From Chitinophagaceae bacterium (GTDB lineage: Bacteria > Bacteroidota > Bacteroidia > Chitinophagales > Chitinophagaceae), in the NCBI GenBank assembly GCA_947381435.1, contig CANCVE010000039.1, forward strand, positions 1 through 35,394: DNA of 35,394 bases. Direction: 5' to 3'. The notes under the pieces are model-generated. The model ran no database searches. It saw nothing but the letters and a program-made list of their open reading frames with translations, and had not been told where the DNA came from. Position numbers and translations under genes: made by a program. Positions 1-8,160 of the stretch are shown piece after piece. Positions within the stretch are counted from its first letter, which is position 1. Each line of letters opens with the position of its first letter.

Positions 1-60
1 AATAAAAATTTATATAAATTCTTTTTGATAATGTCCAAGTACCTATCAATTATCAATTAA

Positions 61-858
61 TTAACCGAATATCTCGTTTAGCAATCCTGCAAGTCTGATA
101 CCACCCTTTAGCAATTGCTCGTTTAATGAAGCTAAATGGTCAAAACTATACCGGTAACTTAACTTTTGATCCGGTTTTATTTCGGCATAGACCGTGTTTG
201 CCAACTGATAAGTTTGAAATATCCAAGTTGATAATGGCTGACTTTGCCATTTTGTTATTTGTGAAATGGAGGGATGGTCAATGGCAGCAGTATATTCCGT
301 ATAACTTAATTGTTGGTTGTCAATCATCTTTTCGTCCCAAACAGCGTGAAGGTTTGTTGGCTGATTAAACCAAGATACTTTAATCGTGTTGCCGCCTTTA
401 TCTTCAGTTCTTCCAGTGTGTAAAGGTTGGTGAATATCGCCTACTATATGTATTAACAATCGTAGGTACATCAACTGTTTTTCTTTATTAAGATTCCTAT
501 TTTTTAGCTGCGCGATAAGAAAGTTTAGTTTAACGTAAGCATCTGTAGCACTGTCATTTTTCAGTTTATTAACCATTAAAGGTGCCGTTAAGGCAGTATC
601 GTCAAAGTCTATGTAATGCCAACTATTTAGGTATTTAAAACTAGTATCCGATTTTACAAAATCTGCCCATGTGCTTGCCATAGCGATAGATTCATCTCCT
701 AATATTTGTTTTATGGCTTGTTTTGCCTTTGGCGATAAATGATGAGCCGCCACTTCTCCTACAATACGATGCCCCAAGGTTCCCCACGCTAATGATGCGA
801 ATGGAAGGCCGATAAATGCGGTAATAACCACTATATTAAGAATGCTTTTGTTTGTCAT
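61..858 (-). CDS. S1/P1-type zinc nuclease, secreted
   Basis: A 265-residue protein of the S1/P1 nuclease family, enzymes that cleave single-stranded nucleic acid with a three-zinc cluster. An N-terminal signal peptide (hydrophobic residues about 8-23, Ala24) would expose Trp25 as the mature N-terminus, which in this family is itself a zinc ligand. The other expected ligands are present in order: His30 (GHRIV), Asp66 (WADF), His81 (WHYIDF), His137 and Asp141 (HIVGDIHQPLH), His147, His171 and Asp175 (LHAVWDE). The length is normal for bacterial members. A secreted or periplasmic site and a role in nucleic-acid scavenging are inferred from the family. The gene is monocistronic here and divergent from the Uma2 gene, with a repeat element between them. 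Confidence 0.93.
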   Translation of the reverse strand: MTNKSILNIVVITAFIGLPFASLAWGTLGHRIVGEVAAHHLSPKAKQAIKQILGDESIAMASTWADFVKSDTSFKYLNSWHYIDFDDTALTAPLMVNKLKNDSATDAYVKLNFLIAQLKNRNLNKEKQLMYLRLLIHIVGDIHQPLHTGRTEDKGGNTIKVSWFNQPTNLHAVWDEKMIDNQQLSYTEYTAAIDHPSISQITKWQSQPLSTWIFQTYQLANTVYAEIKPDQKLSYRYSFDHLASLNEQLLKGGIRLAGLLNEIFG

Positions 859-873
859 AAAGTTGTTTTGTTA

Positions 874-881
874 CAAACATA
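874..881 (-). promoter_or_regulatory. Putative -7 box of the S1/P1 nuclease gene
   Basis: On the minus strand this reads TATGTTTG, a match to the Bacteroidota -7 consensus TAnnTTTG. It lies 15 bp upstream of the start codon, so the leader would be very short. No TTG is seen at the expected -33 position. Confidence 0.4.
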
Positions 882-924
882 GGGTAATTGCGAATACTTT
901 TTAGTAAGAGAAACGTTTTAAAAA

Positions 925-1038
925 CGTTTGGGTGCATAAAAGATTTTCGCTTTTAAGACGCATTGATATGCGTCTCTACATTCGCAACATAATTTATAAA
1001 GCGACAAACTTTTATGCGCCCAAACGGTTGTCGTTTGG
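925..1038. repeat. Nested inverted-repeat (REP/MITE-like) element
   Basis: Two arms of about 29 bp (925-953 and 998-1026) are inverted copies with only about three mismatches; both carry the core GCATAAAAG next to CGTTTGGG or its relative. Between them is a perfect 8-bp hairpin, AGACGCAT (956-963) and ATGCGTCT (968-975). A further 7-bp hairpin, CCAAACG (1020-1026) and CGTTTGG (1032-1038), overlaps the right arm. The structure suggests a palindromic interspersed repeat or a non-autonomous mobile element. It ends 43 bp before the Uma2 gene and could also affect its expression. There is no coding potential. Confidence 0.7.
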
Positions 1039-1080
1039 ACATGACTTACTAAAACTGTTAACTTTACCCAAAAGAATAAA

Positions 1081-1668
1081 ATGATAACAAGTATCGATCA
1101 GCTAGATTTTACCAAACAATATACCTATGCAGATTACCTTACATGGAAATTTGATGAACGAGTAGAACTTATTAGAGGTTGGATAAGTAGAATGAGTCCA
1201 GCACCTTTGGTTATTCATCAAAGAATATTAATGTCCTTAAGTAATCAGGTTTATTCATACTTAAAAGGAAAATCTTGCGAGGTATTTGTAGCTCCATTTG
1301 ATGTGCGTCTAACAAATAAACGAAAGAGTGTTCCGAACAAATCCATTACGTCAGTGGTTCAGCCTGATATTTCTGTTATCTGTGATTTGGAAAAGCTAGA
1401 TAAAAGAGGGTGTGTTGGTGCGCCAGATTGGGTGATAGAGATATTGAGTCCTGGCAATACTAAGATGGAAATGAAAGAAAAGTTTTCATTGTATGAGGAA
1501 AATGGCGTTAGGGAATACTGGATTGTTGATCCTGTACATTTGATGATTCAAGTATTTGATTTACTCAATGATAAGTTTGCTTGGCGGAGTAATTACGTGA
1601 AAGAAGACTTGATACCAGTTGGCATATTTGAAGGGTTTTCTATTGATACGGATGCCTTATTTGCTTAA
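1081..1668 (+). CDS. Uma2-family (DUF820) PD-(D/E)XK endonuclease-like protein
   Basis: A 195-residue protein with the Uma2/DUF820 signature. The PD-(D/E)XK-like core shows Asp96 in QPDISV, Glu120 in VIEILSPGN, Lys132 and Lys134 in EMKEKF, and the tail motif LYEENGVREYWIVDP. The conserved N-terminal acidic residue is in VELIRG (Glu29). The family has a restriction-endonuclease fold, is often found in many copies per genome (especially in cyanobacteria), and its biological role is poorly established. It stands alone, without a methylase or antitoxin partner. The repeat element directly upstream and the multi-copy habit of the family make horizontal acquisition plausible, but that is inference. 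Confidence 0.85.
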   Translation: MITSIDQLDFTKQYTYADYLTWKFDERVELIRGWISRMSPAPLVIHQRILMSLSNQVYSYLKGKSCEVFVAPFDVRLTNKRKSVPNKSITSVVQPDISVICDLEKLDKRGCVGAPDWVIEILSPGNTKMEMKEKFSLYEENGVREYWIVDPVHLMIQVFDLLNDKFAWRSNYVKEDLIPVGIFEGFSIDTDALFA

Positions 1669-1818
1669 TGAGGATGTGGCATTTGAAATATTTAGGAGTT
1701 ATTAATTTGATTGAAATGCTCAAATAAAATAACTGTATATTCTACCTATCAGCTTATCAATTGTTTGTGTATAATAATCTTTATAAGCATTTTATTAAAT
1801 CATATTATTCCAAAACAA

Positions 1819-1826
1819 TAGATTTG
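1819..1826 (+). promoter_or_regulatory. Putative -7 box for the glycan cluster
   Basis: TAGATTTG matches the Bacteroidota -7 consensus TAnnTTTG and lies 30 bp before the start codon of the first glycosyltransferase gene. A small hairpin (CACC, loop GCAA, GGTG) follows it in the short leader. No clear -33 TTG is seen. Confidence 0.35.
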
Positions 1827-1855
1827 CACCGCAAGGTGTAAAAAATTGTCAATAA

Positions 1856-2728
1856 ATGAACGTTTCTGGGTTTACGATTATCAAAAATGCAATCATCAAT
1901 GGCTACCCAATAGTGGAAGCAATAACATCATTACTCCCCGTTGTAGATGAAATGATTGTATTGGTTGGTGATTGCGATGATGATACAATTGGATTGATTG
2001 AAGCAATTGGTGACCCTAAAATAAAGATACATCATTCGGTATGGGATAAAAACCTACGCAAAGGTGGTACTGTATTGGCGGTAGAAACAGACAAGGCTTT
2101 TAAACTAATAGATCCAGATAGTACTTGGGCTTTCTACATACAGGCAGATGAAGTGATACACGAAAAGTATTACGATGCCATACGGAAAGGGTGCGAACAA
2201 TACAAAGATGACAAAAGTGTGCAAGGATTATTGTTTAAATATCTTCATTTTTATGGTACTTATGACTATGTGGGCGATAGCCGAAAGTGGTACAGTAAAG
2301 AGGTTCGCATTGTTAGAAATGATAAAAGCATACAGTCATACAAGGATGCGCAAGGCTTTAGGATAGGCAATACAAAACTAAATGTGAAGCCAATAGATGC
2401 GTACGTATATCATTATGGATGGGTGAAAAGCCCCGAACAGATGATGAAGAAGCGGAAAAATATAGGATTGCTTTGGCATACAGATGAGGAAGCTCAATCC
2501 TTCTCAGACCTGCCAGACTATTTTGATTTTAATGATTTTGATAGTCTAGCAAAATTTACAGAAACACATCCCTCTGTAATAATGAAGAAAGTATCAGCAA
2601 GGACTTGGAATGTTGAATTGGATATTACAAAAAAGAAATTGTCTGCAAAGAACTTGGTTCTTTATTACATAGAAAAGCTAACGGGGATAAGGTTATTCGA
2701 CTTTAAAAACTATAAGATTATAAAGTAG
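1856..2728 (+). CDS. GT2-like (GT-A fold) glycosyltransferase
   Basis: A 290-residue protein. The N-terminus (SGFTIIKNAIINGYPI) and the segment VVDEMIVLVGDCDDDT resemble the nucleotide-sugar-binding half of GT2 enzymes. The metal-binding acidic motif is probably QADEV at residues 96-100, matching the DxD/xADE position. Residues about 185-205 (HYGWVKSPEQMMKKRK) resemble the C-terminal part seen in this subgroup. No membrane segment is evident, so a cytoplasmic enzyme is likely. Donor and acceptor cannot be read from the sequence. It opens a run of surface-polysaccharide genes, so a role in lipopolysaccharide or another glycan is inferred. Confidence 0.75.
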   Translation: MNVSGFTIIKNAIINGYPIVEAITSLLPVVDEMIVLVGDCDDDTIGLIEAIGDPKIKIHHSVWDKNLRKGGTVLAVETDKAFKLIDPDSTWAFYIQADEVIHEKYYDAIRKGCEQYKDDKSVQGLLFKYLHFYGTYDYVGDSRKWYSKEVRIVRNDKSIQSYKDAQGFRIGNTKLNVKPIDAYVYHYGWVKSPEQMMKKRKNIGLLWHTDEEAQSFSDLPDYFDFNDFDSLAKFTETHPSVIMKKVSARTWNVELDITKKKLSAKNLVLYYIEKLTGIRLFDFKNYKIIK

Positions 2729-2820
2729 GGGGAAACTCGCTTTGTTTTTGAAAAGGAGTAAGTCTAATTTGTATTTGTTTAGTAACTCGGTTAAAATATT
2801 TTAATCTAACTTATACCACT

Positions 2821-3615
2821 TTATACTTTCTTTACGTAAACATCTCCATAATTTCCAAACTTTCCGTCATTGAAATCTTTGCTTGTAAACAATGCTTTTA
2901 ATTCATCAGCTTTAACAAAAGCTGGGAAATGCATTGCATAGTCTTCATCCTTACAAATATTATAAACCGCCTTTCCATTATATAATCTTTCAACAATTAA
3001 AAGACATTCTAGTGCCTTCTGTTGAGTATCTGGTAATGTGTACTCAAATGATAATGCTTTAATAGGGGTAGAAAGCCCTTTTAAAACTTCCTGTTCAAAC
3101 CCTTCGGTATCAATTTTTATAAAATCAGGGTTGCCATATTGCTCTATCAAATTATTTAGTGTTATAATTTCGATGGTTTCAATATTGTCCCAATTGTTTT
3201 TCTTATGCTTCTTTTTCATTCCCTCTATCCATTCCTTGCTAAAAGAGGACATAAGTGAATCATTGGAAATATAAAACTCTTTAGTTTCATTTATAGCGCC
3301 AACCCCTTTTTGTACTATAACAACCTCATGTGTTTTGTAAACTTTATCAAGCTCCTCTACACATTTTTTGTTAGGCTCTAATGCAATAACTTTTGCTCCT
3401 AACATTAAGAAACTACCAACCCTACTACCCATATTAGCCCCAATATCAAAACACAAATCGCCCTCTTTGATAAACTGACTATACAATGACCGCATTTGGA
3501 TCATTTTTTTTGTAGGACTTTTTCTTTCTTTATAGAACAGCCAAATATAATAGTACCCTAATGACTTTAATGAACGCCTCCAAATACTCTCAAAATTAAT
3601 TATACCTTTTATCAT
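2821..3615 (-). CDS. FkbM-family SAM-dependent methyltransferase
   Basis: A 264-residue class I methyltransferase of the FkbM type. Motif I is FDIGANMG (residues 56-63), followed by the acidic end of beta-2 in VIALEPN (residues 77-82). The FkbM hallmark IKIDTEGFEQEVLKGL is near residues 166-181. Enzymes of this family O-methylate sugars or small metabolites. Its position among glycosyltransferase genes points to methylation of a surface glycan sugar. It is on the opposite strand to its neighbours, so it has its own promoter and is convergent with the GT2-like gene before it. Confidence 0.88.
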   Translation of the reverse strand: MIKGIINFESIWRRSLKSLGYYYIWLFYKERKSPTKKMIQMRSLYSQFIKEGDLCFDIGANMGSRVGSFLMLGAKVIALEPNKKCVEELDKVYKTHEVVIVQKGVGAINETKEFYISNDSLMSSFSKEWIEGMKKKHKKNNWDNIETIEIITLNNLIEQYGNPDFIKIDTEGFEQEVLKGLSTPIKALSFEYTLPDTQQKALECLLIVERLYNGKAVYNICKDEDYAMHFPAFVKADELKALFTSKDFNDGKFGNYGDVYVKKV

Positions 3616-3784
3616 AGCTATTCTAAAATTTTAAATTACGTGCAATTATACACTTTCCATTTGCTCTTTGTAAAATATCCTAAATAAAATCGCTTAATAG
3701 TGAAACTTGTTAGTAGAAATCAAATTAATAAATAGACATATTGATTTTACAATATTTTTACGCCCACAAATAATTGAATTATAA

Positions 3785-4570
3785 ATGAGTAATGACCGTA
3801 CCGCCTTATTCCAAAGCATAAATTGCTTTTTTGACCATATCTATATATTAACAATTGATAGGGCAAAAGAAAGGCATAAAAGGTTGGCGGAGGATTTGGC
3901 CGGGCTTAATTATTCACTTTTTTTTGGAATCGATAAAAATGCTATCAATCTGGATGAGTTGAGTGAAAAAAATATCTATAATGAAAAAAGGGCAATTGAA
4001 TACCAGCGATACAGTAGAAGTATGAGACAGGGGGAGGTAGCCTGCAGCATGGGGCATAGAGCAATTTGTGAGGAAATGCTGAAAAAGGGGTTTCAAAAGA
4101 TTTTAATTTTGGAGGATGATGTGATTTGTAGTGAGGAGGGATTACAAAACTTTACTGAAATGATTAATGAATTGCCAGTGGATTGGGATGTTCTTTATTT
4201 TGACTATAATAAAAATACTACAAATACAATATTAAACATTGTAAAAAGAAAAATATATCATCTTCAAAAACTAATTGGTCATTTAAAGTGGAGTCATCAA
4301 ACGATAGACAATTTAAATGCAAAGAAATATAGCTTACACTTGAAAAAATCTGGCTATCATGATTATGCAAGTGCTTATGGTATTACTAATAATGCGGCAA
4401 GGAAATTGGTATCTCTAAATACACCTATTTGCTTTCCTGCTGATCATGTATTGCCTTATGCCATCACCAATAACTTGCTCAAAGGGTTTATTACAATCCC
4501 GAAGGTCTTTATTCAACAAAGCCAACTGAATAAGGGGGTGGTAGGTAGCTATGTAGAAGAAGGTGAATAG
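3785..4570 (+). CDS. GT25-family glycosyltransferase (LPS biosynthesis type)
   Basis: A 261-residue protein with GT25 features. DHIYILTIDRAKERHKRL at the N-terminus is the family's usual opening. GEVACSMGH (residues 83-91) is the conserved GE(I/V)GC-SH-like block, and ILILEDDV (106-113) carries the acidic metal site. A later PADHVLPYA segment is also typical. Family members add galactose or similar residues to lipooligosaccharide. The enzyme is soluble and probably acts at the cytoplasmic face of the inner membrane. It is divergent from the FkbM gene and is followed 78 bp later by a WaaE-like gene. Confidence 0.85.
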   Translation: MSNDRTALFQSINCFFDHIYILTIDRAKERHKRLAEDLAGLNYSLFFGIDKNAINLDELSEKNIYNEKRAIEYQRYSRSMRQGEVACSMGHRAICEEMLKKGFQKILILEDDVICSEEGLQNFTEMINELPVDWDVLYFDYNKNTTNTILNIVKRKIYHLQKLIGHLKWSHQTIDNLNAKKYSLHLKKSGYHDYASAYGITNNAARKLVSLNTPICFPADHVLPYAITNNLLKGFITIPKVFIQQSQLNKGVVGSYVEEGE

Positions 4571-4648
4571 CATGTCAGTTTTTTTGTGTTAGGATATTAA
4601 AACAAGTCTAAGGGTTTAGTTGATTTATTTGAATAAATAGAATAGCGA

Positions 4649-5428
4649 ATGTCAATATCAGTTGTTATAATCACATTTAATGAAGAGAGAAATATAGCGC
4701 GCTGCCTAAAAAGTGCGGTGGGTGTTGCCGATGAAATAGTAGTTGTCGATTCTTTGTCAACTGATGCTACAAAGAGTATCTGCCTTGAATTTGGGGTTAA
4801 GTTTATTGAGCAACCTTTTTTGGGTTATATTGAACAAAAGAACTTTGCTGTTTCTCTAGCTCAGTATAATTATGTACTTAGTTTAGATGCTGATGAGGCT
4901 TTAGATGAAAGATTAAGAAATGCTATTTTGGGATTAAAAGAAAATATAAAAGAATATGATAGTTATTCTATGAACCGTCTTACGTTTTTTTGTGGTAAAT
5001 GGATTAGGCATGGGGCTTGGTATCCAGATAGGAAAATAAGGCTCTTTGATAAAAATAAGGCACAATGGGGAGGAATTAACCCACATGATAAAATTGTTCT
5101 GCATGGAAATGCATCAAACAAACACTTGAAAGGGGATATTCTACATTATACATATAGTTCAATCGATGAAATGGTTGCTCAAAACAATAAGTTTACAACC
5201 ATACAATCAAAGGCTATGTATGAGAAAGGAAAAAGAGCGATATTTTTAAATCTTATTATAAATCCATTTATTGCATTCTTTAGTGGATACATTATTAAAG
5301 GTGGATTTCTAGACGGTGTGAATGGCTTTTTAATTGCTCGTTCCATTGCCTATCATACTATGATTAAATATGCAAAATTAATGAACTACCAAAGAGTATT
5401 GAGAGAGAACAATGCTACTATTGATTAA
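4649..5428 (+). CDS. WaaE/KdtX-like family 2 glycosyltransferase
   Basis: A 259-residue GT2 enzyme. The first 100 residues have the canonical GT-A pattern: SVVIITFNEERNIARCL, DEIVVVDSLSTDAT (the acidic pair binding UDP), and the DxD equivalent LSLDADEAL (residues 78-85). The overall shape, including EQKNFA and the late RKIRLFDK segment, matches the WaaE/KdtX group that glycosylates lipopolysaccharide core. The C-terminal 60 residues are hydrophobic (LNLIINPFIAFFSGYIIKGG), suggesting membrane association. A strong bidirectional terminator ends the gene. Confidence 0.88.
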   Translation: MSISVVIITFNEERNIARCLKSAVGVADEIVVVDSLSTDATKSICLEFGVKFIEQPFLGYIEQKNFAVSLAQYNYVLSLDADEALDERLRNAILGLKENIKEYDSYSMNRLTFFCGKWIRHGAWYPDRKIRLFDKNKAQWGGINPHDKIVLHGNASNKHLKGDILHYTYSSIDEMVAQNNKFTTIQSKAMYEKGKRAIFLNLIINPFIAFFSGYIIKGGFLDGVNGFLIARSIAYHTMIKYAKLMNYQRVLRENNATID

Positions 5429-5449
5429 GTAAAATTCAGATTATAAATA

Positions 5450-5481
5450 AAAAAGGAATAGCAATAATGCCATTCCTTTTT
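5450..5481. terminator. Bidirectional Rho-independent terminator
   Basis: AAAAAGGAAT (5450-5459) pairs perfectly with ATTCCTTTTT (5472-5481), with a further GCA/TGC pairing around an ATAA loop. T-tracts on both strands would let it end the WaaE-like gene (+) and the small membrane-protein gene (-). Confidence 0.85.
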
Positions 5482-5510
5482 AGCGATTGTGTTCTGCAGA
5501 AAGCTTTTTT

Positions 5511-5678
5511 CTATCCTTTAAAGTGTATATATGAAGCTATCGCAATAGCCGCATATATCATGATAATAAAGGATACATTTTTCACTGCTCTGTCTACTTT
5601 CGATACATCTTGTCTGGGCATAAAGTTTATTTTTTTGTTCACTAATTCAATATTTATGTTAATTTGTGTATAACTCAT
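5511..5678 (-). CDS. Small single-span membrane protein, unknown function
   Basis: A 55-residue protein starting MSYTQINI. It has a polar N-terminal half (MPRQDVSKVDRAVK) and one hydrophobic helix near the C-terminus (VSFIIMIYAAIAIASYI). An upstream in-frame Met at 5714 would add 12 less plausible residues. Support for a real gene: a basic stretch before the helix fits the positive-inside rule, and the reading frame ends just before a bidirectional terminator that would serve it. The overlapping plus-strand frame looks like its shadow. No family was recognised. Confidence 0.5.
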   Translation of the reverse strand: MSYTQININIELVNKKINFMPRQDVSKVDRAVKNVSFIIMIYAAIAIASYIHFKG

Positions 5679-5745
5679 TCTTATAACGGAATACAAGTAC
5701 AGTAAATTGTGCAAGAATTAAAAAAATGTAGTAAAAACGCCACAG

Positions 5746-6279
5746 ATGTTTGCAATTGTTGATATAGAGACCACGGGGGGGCAGGTTGGAGGCAATAATA
5801 TTACCGAAATAGCGATAGTGTTGCACAATGGATATGAGGTAGAAGGAAAGTATTCCACATTGGTAAATCCTTGTCGCCCAATACAAAGATATGTACAAGG
5901 ACTTACTGGTATTACTGATGCCATGGTGGCTAATGCACCAAAGTTTGAATTACTTGCGGAGAATATTTTTAATCTATTAAAGGATAGGGTTTTTGTGGCA
6001 CATAATGTAGCGTTCGACTATGTTTATGTACAACAAGAACTCGCCTTAGCTGGGTTTATTCTAAATACAAAACACCTTTGTACCATTAAGCTATCTAAGA
6101 AAATATTTCCAGGATTCCCCAAATACGGGTTGGGAACTCTTTGTAAAGAATTAAATATTCATGTAAACGATCGGCATCGTGCAGCAGGAGATGCATTAGC
6201 AACTGCTGAATTATTTAGTTTGCTCATTAATCATGACGCCAGTGGAGAATTGGATAAAATGCTTAAAAAGAAACCGTAA
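5746..6279 (+). CDS. DnaQ-like DEDDh 3'-5' exonuclease domain protein
   Basis: A 177-residue protein made almost entirely of one RNase T/DnaQ exonuclease domain. Exo I is VDIETTGG (Asp6, Glu8), Exo II is HNVAFDY (Asp91), and Exo III is HRAAGDA (His144, Asp149), giving a complete DEDDh set. KYGLGTLCKELNI is the usual element before Exo III. Many Bacteroidota homologues carry an extra GIY-YIG/UvrC-like domain, which is absent here. It could be a stand-alone polymerase epsilon-like proofreader or a repair or RNA-processing exonuclease; the sequence does not decide. It is convergent with purE. Confidence 0.88.
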   Translation: MFAIVDIETTGGQVGGNNITEIAIVLHNGYEVEGKYSTLVNPCRPIQRYVQGLTGITDAMVANAPKFELLAENIFNLLKDRVFVAHNVAFDYVYVQQELALAGFILNTKHLCTIKLSKKIFPGFPKYGLGTLCKELNIHVNDRHRAAGDALATAELFSLLINHDASGELDKMLKKKP

Positions 6280-6297
6280 AGGTTTTTACAATTAGGG

Positions 6298-6810
6298 CTA
6301 TCTATCGTAACCGTTAAAAAATTTACTCTTTAATCCGTCTACTTTTTCTAGTACTTCCTCCTGTAGGAGTGTTTTGTAGGCATGAATTGCAGCGCTCGTT
6401 TCGTTGTTGGATGTGCCAACTATCTGAGCAGCCAATATACCTGCATTTTTTGCAGCGTTCAAAGCTACGGTAGCCACAGGAACGCCATTAGGCATTTGTA
6501 AAATACTCAAAACACTATCCCAACCATCAATAGAATTACTAGATTTTATAGGAACGCCTATTACAGGCAAGGTAGTAATACTGGCAATCATACCCGGCAA
6601 GTGTGCCGCACCACCTGCTCCTGCTATAATTACTTTCAGACCTCTTTGTTGTGCAGTGGTAGCATAATCTACCATTCTGAGTGGGGTTCTGTGAGCCGAT
6701 ACAACAGTTAATTCGATTGGGATATTAAATTGTTGTAAAATATCAGCTGCTGCTTGCATGATGCCCAAGTCACTATCGCTTCCCATGATGATGCCTACTA
6801 TCGGTTTCAT
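6298..6810 (-). CDS. purE: 5-(carboxyamino)imidazole ribonucleotide mutase
   Basis: A 170-residue class I PurE, which converts N5-CAIR to CAIR in de novo purine synthesis. Conserved elements are GIIMGSDSDL at the N-terminus (Ser11, Asp12), SAHRTP (His39, the catalytic histidine position), GAGGAAHLPGM (64-73), VIGVPIKSS and LQMPNGVPVATV. Length and motifs match the bacterial N5-CAIR mutase rather than the class II AIR carboxylase. Its usual partner purK is not in this window. It is convergent with the exonuclease gene, only 18 bp apart, and no strong terminator lies between. Confidence 0.96.
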   Translation of the reverse strand: MKPIVGIIMGSDSDLGIMQAAADILQQFNIPIELTVVSAHRTPLRMVDYATTAQQRGLKVIIAGAGGAAHLPGMIASITTLPVIGVPIKSSNSIDGWDSVLSILQMPNGVPVATVALNAAKNAGILAAQIVGTSNNETSAAIHAYKTLLQEEVLEKVDGLKSKFFNGYDR

Positions 6811-7569
6811 ATTCTATTATGTTTTATGGCTGCAAGGTATTGAAAAAATTGCTATTACTCAGGCTGCTATTTCAATGGTAAAATAAAGTTACCATTCAGT
6901 AGCTCATTGTCAACTTTAGGATTACTACACAATTAATGACTTCTAATCCTTGTTTTTACTGTTAATATCAAGTGTACTTTGGTGCAAAACGATTATGTGT
7001 TTAGGACGAAGAAACTTATTTTAGGGAATTATACTGCTTGTAGTGTTACTACAAATGGTAGGTGAAAAAACGGATTACAATTTCAGTGTTTATATGGATT
7101 AGTTGTCTGAATAATTTCTAAGTATTTCGATTGTTCAATTTTATTTAAACAAATTTGGCTAATTTTTATTGCAAGCTCATAAAAAATAATAGCTCACAGT
7201 TGCAACAAGTAGAAAAAAAAGGAGTTTATAAATGGAAATAAAATTATCGCACCTTTATATAGTGTAGATTGCACGATTACTAAAAGAAATGACGGTTTAA
7301 TAAACAATGCCTATTTTTATAAAGAGTATTTGGGGGTGGATGCAATCGTGAAAAGGATAAATTAAAAGTTCCCTGACAATAAGGTTGATAGTAAAAAAAT
7401 GATATCTAGCAATAAATATAGATAAACAAAATAAGATTAAGCATAAATTCACATTATAATTCGGCATAAGCAAATGAGACTAGCAAATGATAGGGCAAAC
7501 CAGAAGAACACCGCCCAAGCCGAAAAGCGGACATAAATGCGAGTAGGCAAAAAATATAAATTTTAATTT
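6811..7569. other. 759-bp gap with degenerate coding-like stretches
   Basis: There is no intact gene. Two short open stretches look protein-like but have no start codon: 6940-7065 (41 codons) and 7213-7365 (50 codons, including the segment FINGNKIIAPLYS). They could be remnants of a decayed gene or chance. At the right end an 11-bp sequence, ATTCGGCATAA (7459-7469), recurs inverted at 7568-7578 across the next gene's start codon. Short direct repeats AGCAAATGA also occur near 7470-7490. No RNA gene or terminator was recognised. Confidence 0.5.
7213..7365 (+). pseudogene. Possible gene remnant, C-terminal fragment
   Basis: Fifty codons are open after an in-frame TAG and end at a TAA. They have no ATG but a plausible residue mix (KIIAPLYSVDCTITKRNDG, NNAYFYKEYLGVDAIVKRIN). 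Another frame just upstream (VEKKGVYKW) could join it by a single-base shift. No family was recognised. It may be chance in AT-rich DNA. Confidence 0.2.
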
Positions 7570-8082
7570 ATGCCGAATCAAGAAATAATTCAAGTTTCTT
7601 CTGCTGATGATGCCACTATAAAAGCGGCTATCCTTTTGATAGAAACAACGTTAACTCCTTATTTGCATGCCCTCACGGACAGTCAGCGTAAGGGTGGTGT
7701 TAAAATGGGAGATAGATCCATTGCCTTTGTAGATAAAGGTGATACTTATGGTAAACAGTTTGCCCCAGAGATGCCTGCATCCATAAAGGTGGCCGATTTG
7801 TCCATACATGTAAATGTGGTAAATATGCTAAGCGGTTATGCCAAGCCTTTAGCAACCATTTTGAGGGGTACAGAAGATACTATGATGATTGCAGGTAAAG
7901 TAGCAATGGAAACTTCATTAAATGTTTATGCAGCCATAAAGCAAGCCGCACACAATGGTGTTCCTGGAACACAAGCGGCATTTAATGACATGAAGGAAAG
8001 GTTTCCGGGAGGTTCTCACAAAAAGAAAACCACTGTTACTCCTCCAATTGTACCTACCACACCAACTACCCCTACCGTATAA
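7570..8082 (+). CDS. Conserved protein of unknown function, 170 aa
   Basis: A soluble 170-residue protein without signal peptide or membrane helix. Residues about 20-60 contain TPYLHALTDSQRKGGVKMGDRSIAFV. Residues about 95-150 appear helical and include AGKVAMETSLNVYAAIKQAAHNGVPGT, followed by FNDMKERFPGG. The last 20 residues form a Lys-His then Pro/Thr-rich tail (PTTPTTPTV). From memory, similar proteins (LT-x-Rk-x-KMGD, GVPG, RFPG) are widespread in Bacteroidota and uncharacterised; this could not be verified here. Its start codon lies inside one arm of an 11-bp inverted repeat. A strong terminator follows the gene. Confidence 0.75.
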   Translation: MPNQEIIQVSSADDATIKAAILLIETTLTPYLHALTDSQRKGGVKMGDRSIAFVDKGDTYGKQFAPEMPASIKVADLSIHVNVVNMLSGYAKPLATILRGTEDTMMIAGKVAMETSLNVYAAIKQAAHNGVPGTQAAFNDMKERFPGGSHKKKTTVTPPIVPTTPTTPTV

Positions 8083-8114
8083 AATTGTGGGTTCGTTTAT
8101 TTAAAAAGTTGCTT

Positions 8115-8148
8115 CCCCCAGAATGTGTTTTATTTCTGGGGGATTTTT
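8115..8148 (+). terminator. Rho-independent terminator
   Basis: CCCCCAGAA (8115-8123) pairs with TTCTGGGGG (8134-8142) and is followed by ATTTTT. It is placed 33 bp after the stop of the 170-aa gene. The reading frames of the neighbouring 21-bp array start inside or run through this hairpin, which argues against their being genes. Confidence 0.85.
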
Positions 8149-8160
8149 GTCAGTTCTTTT

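Noticed and set aside
126-368. 80-codon plus frame inside the S1/P1 nuclease
   Set aside because: Antisense shadow of a well-supported gene.
5467-5673. Plus-strand 68-codon frame
   Set aside because: It starts inside the terminator hairpin and is antisense to the more convincing 55-aa membrane protein.
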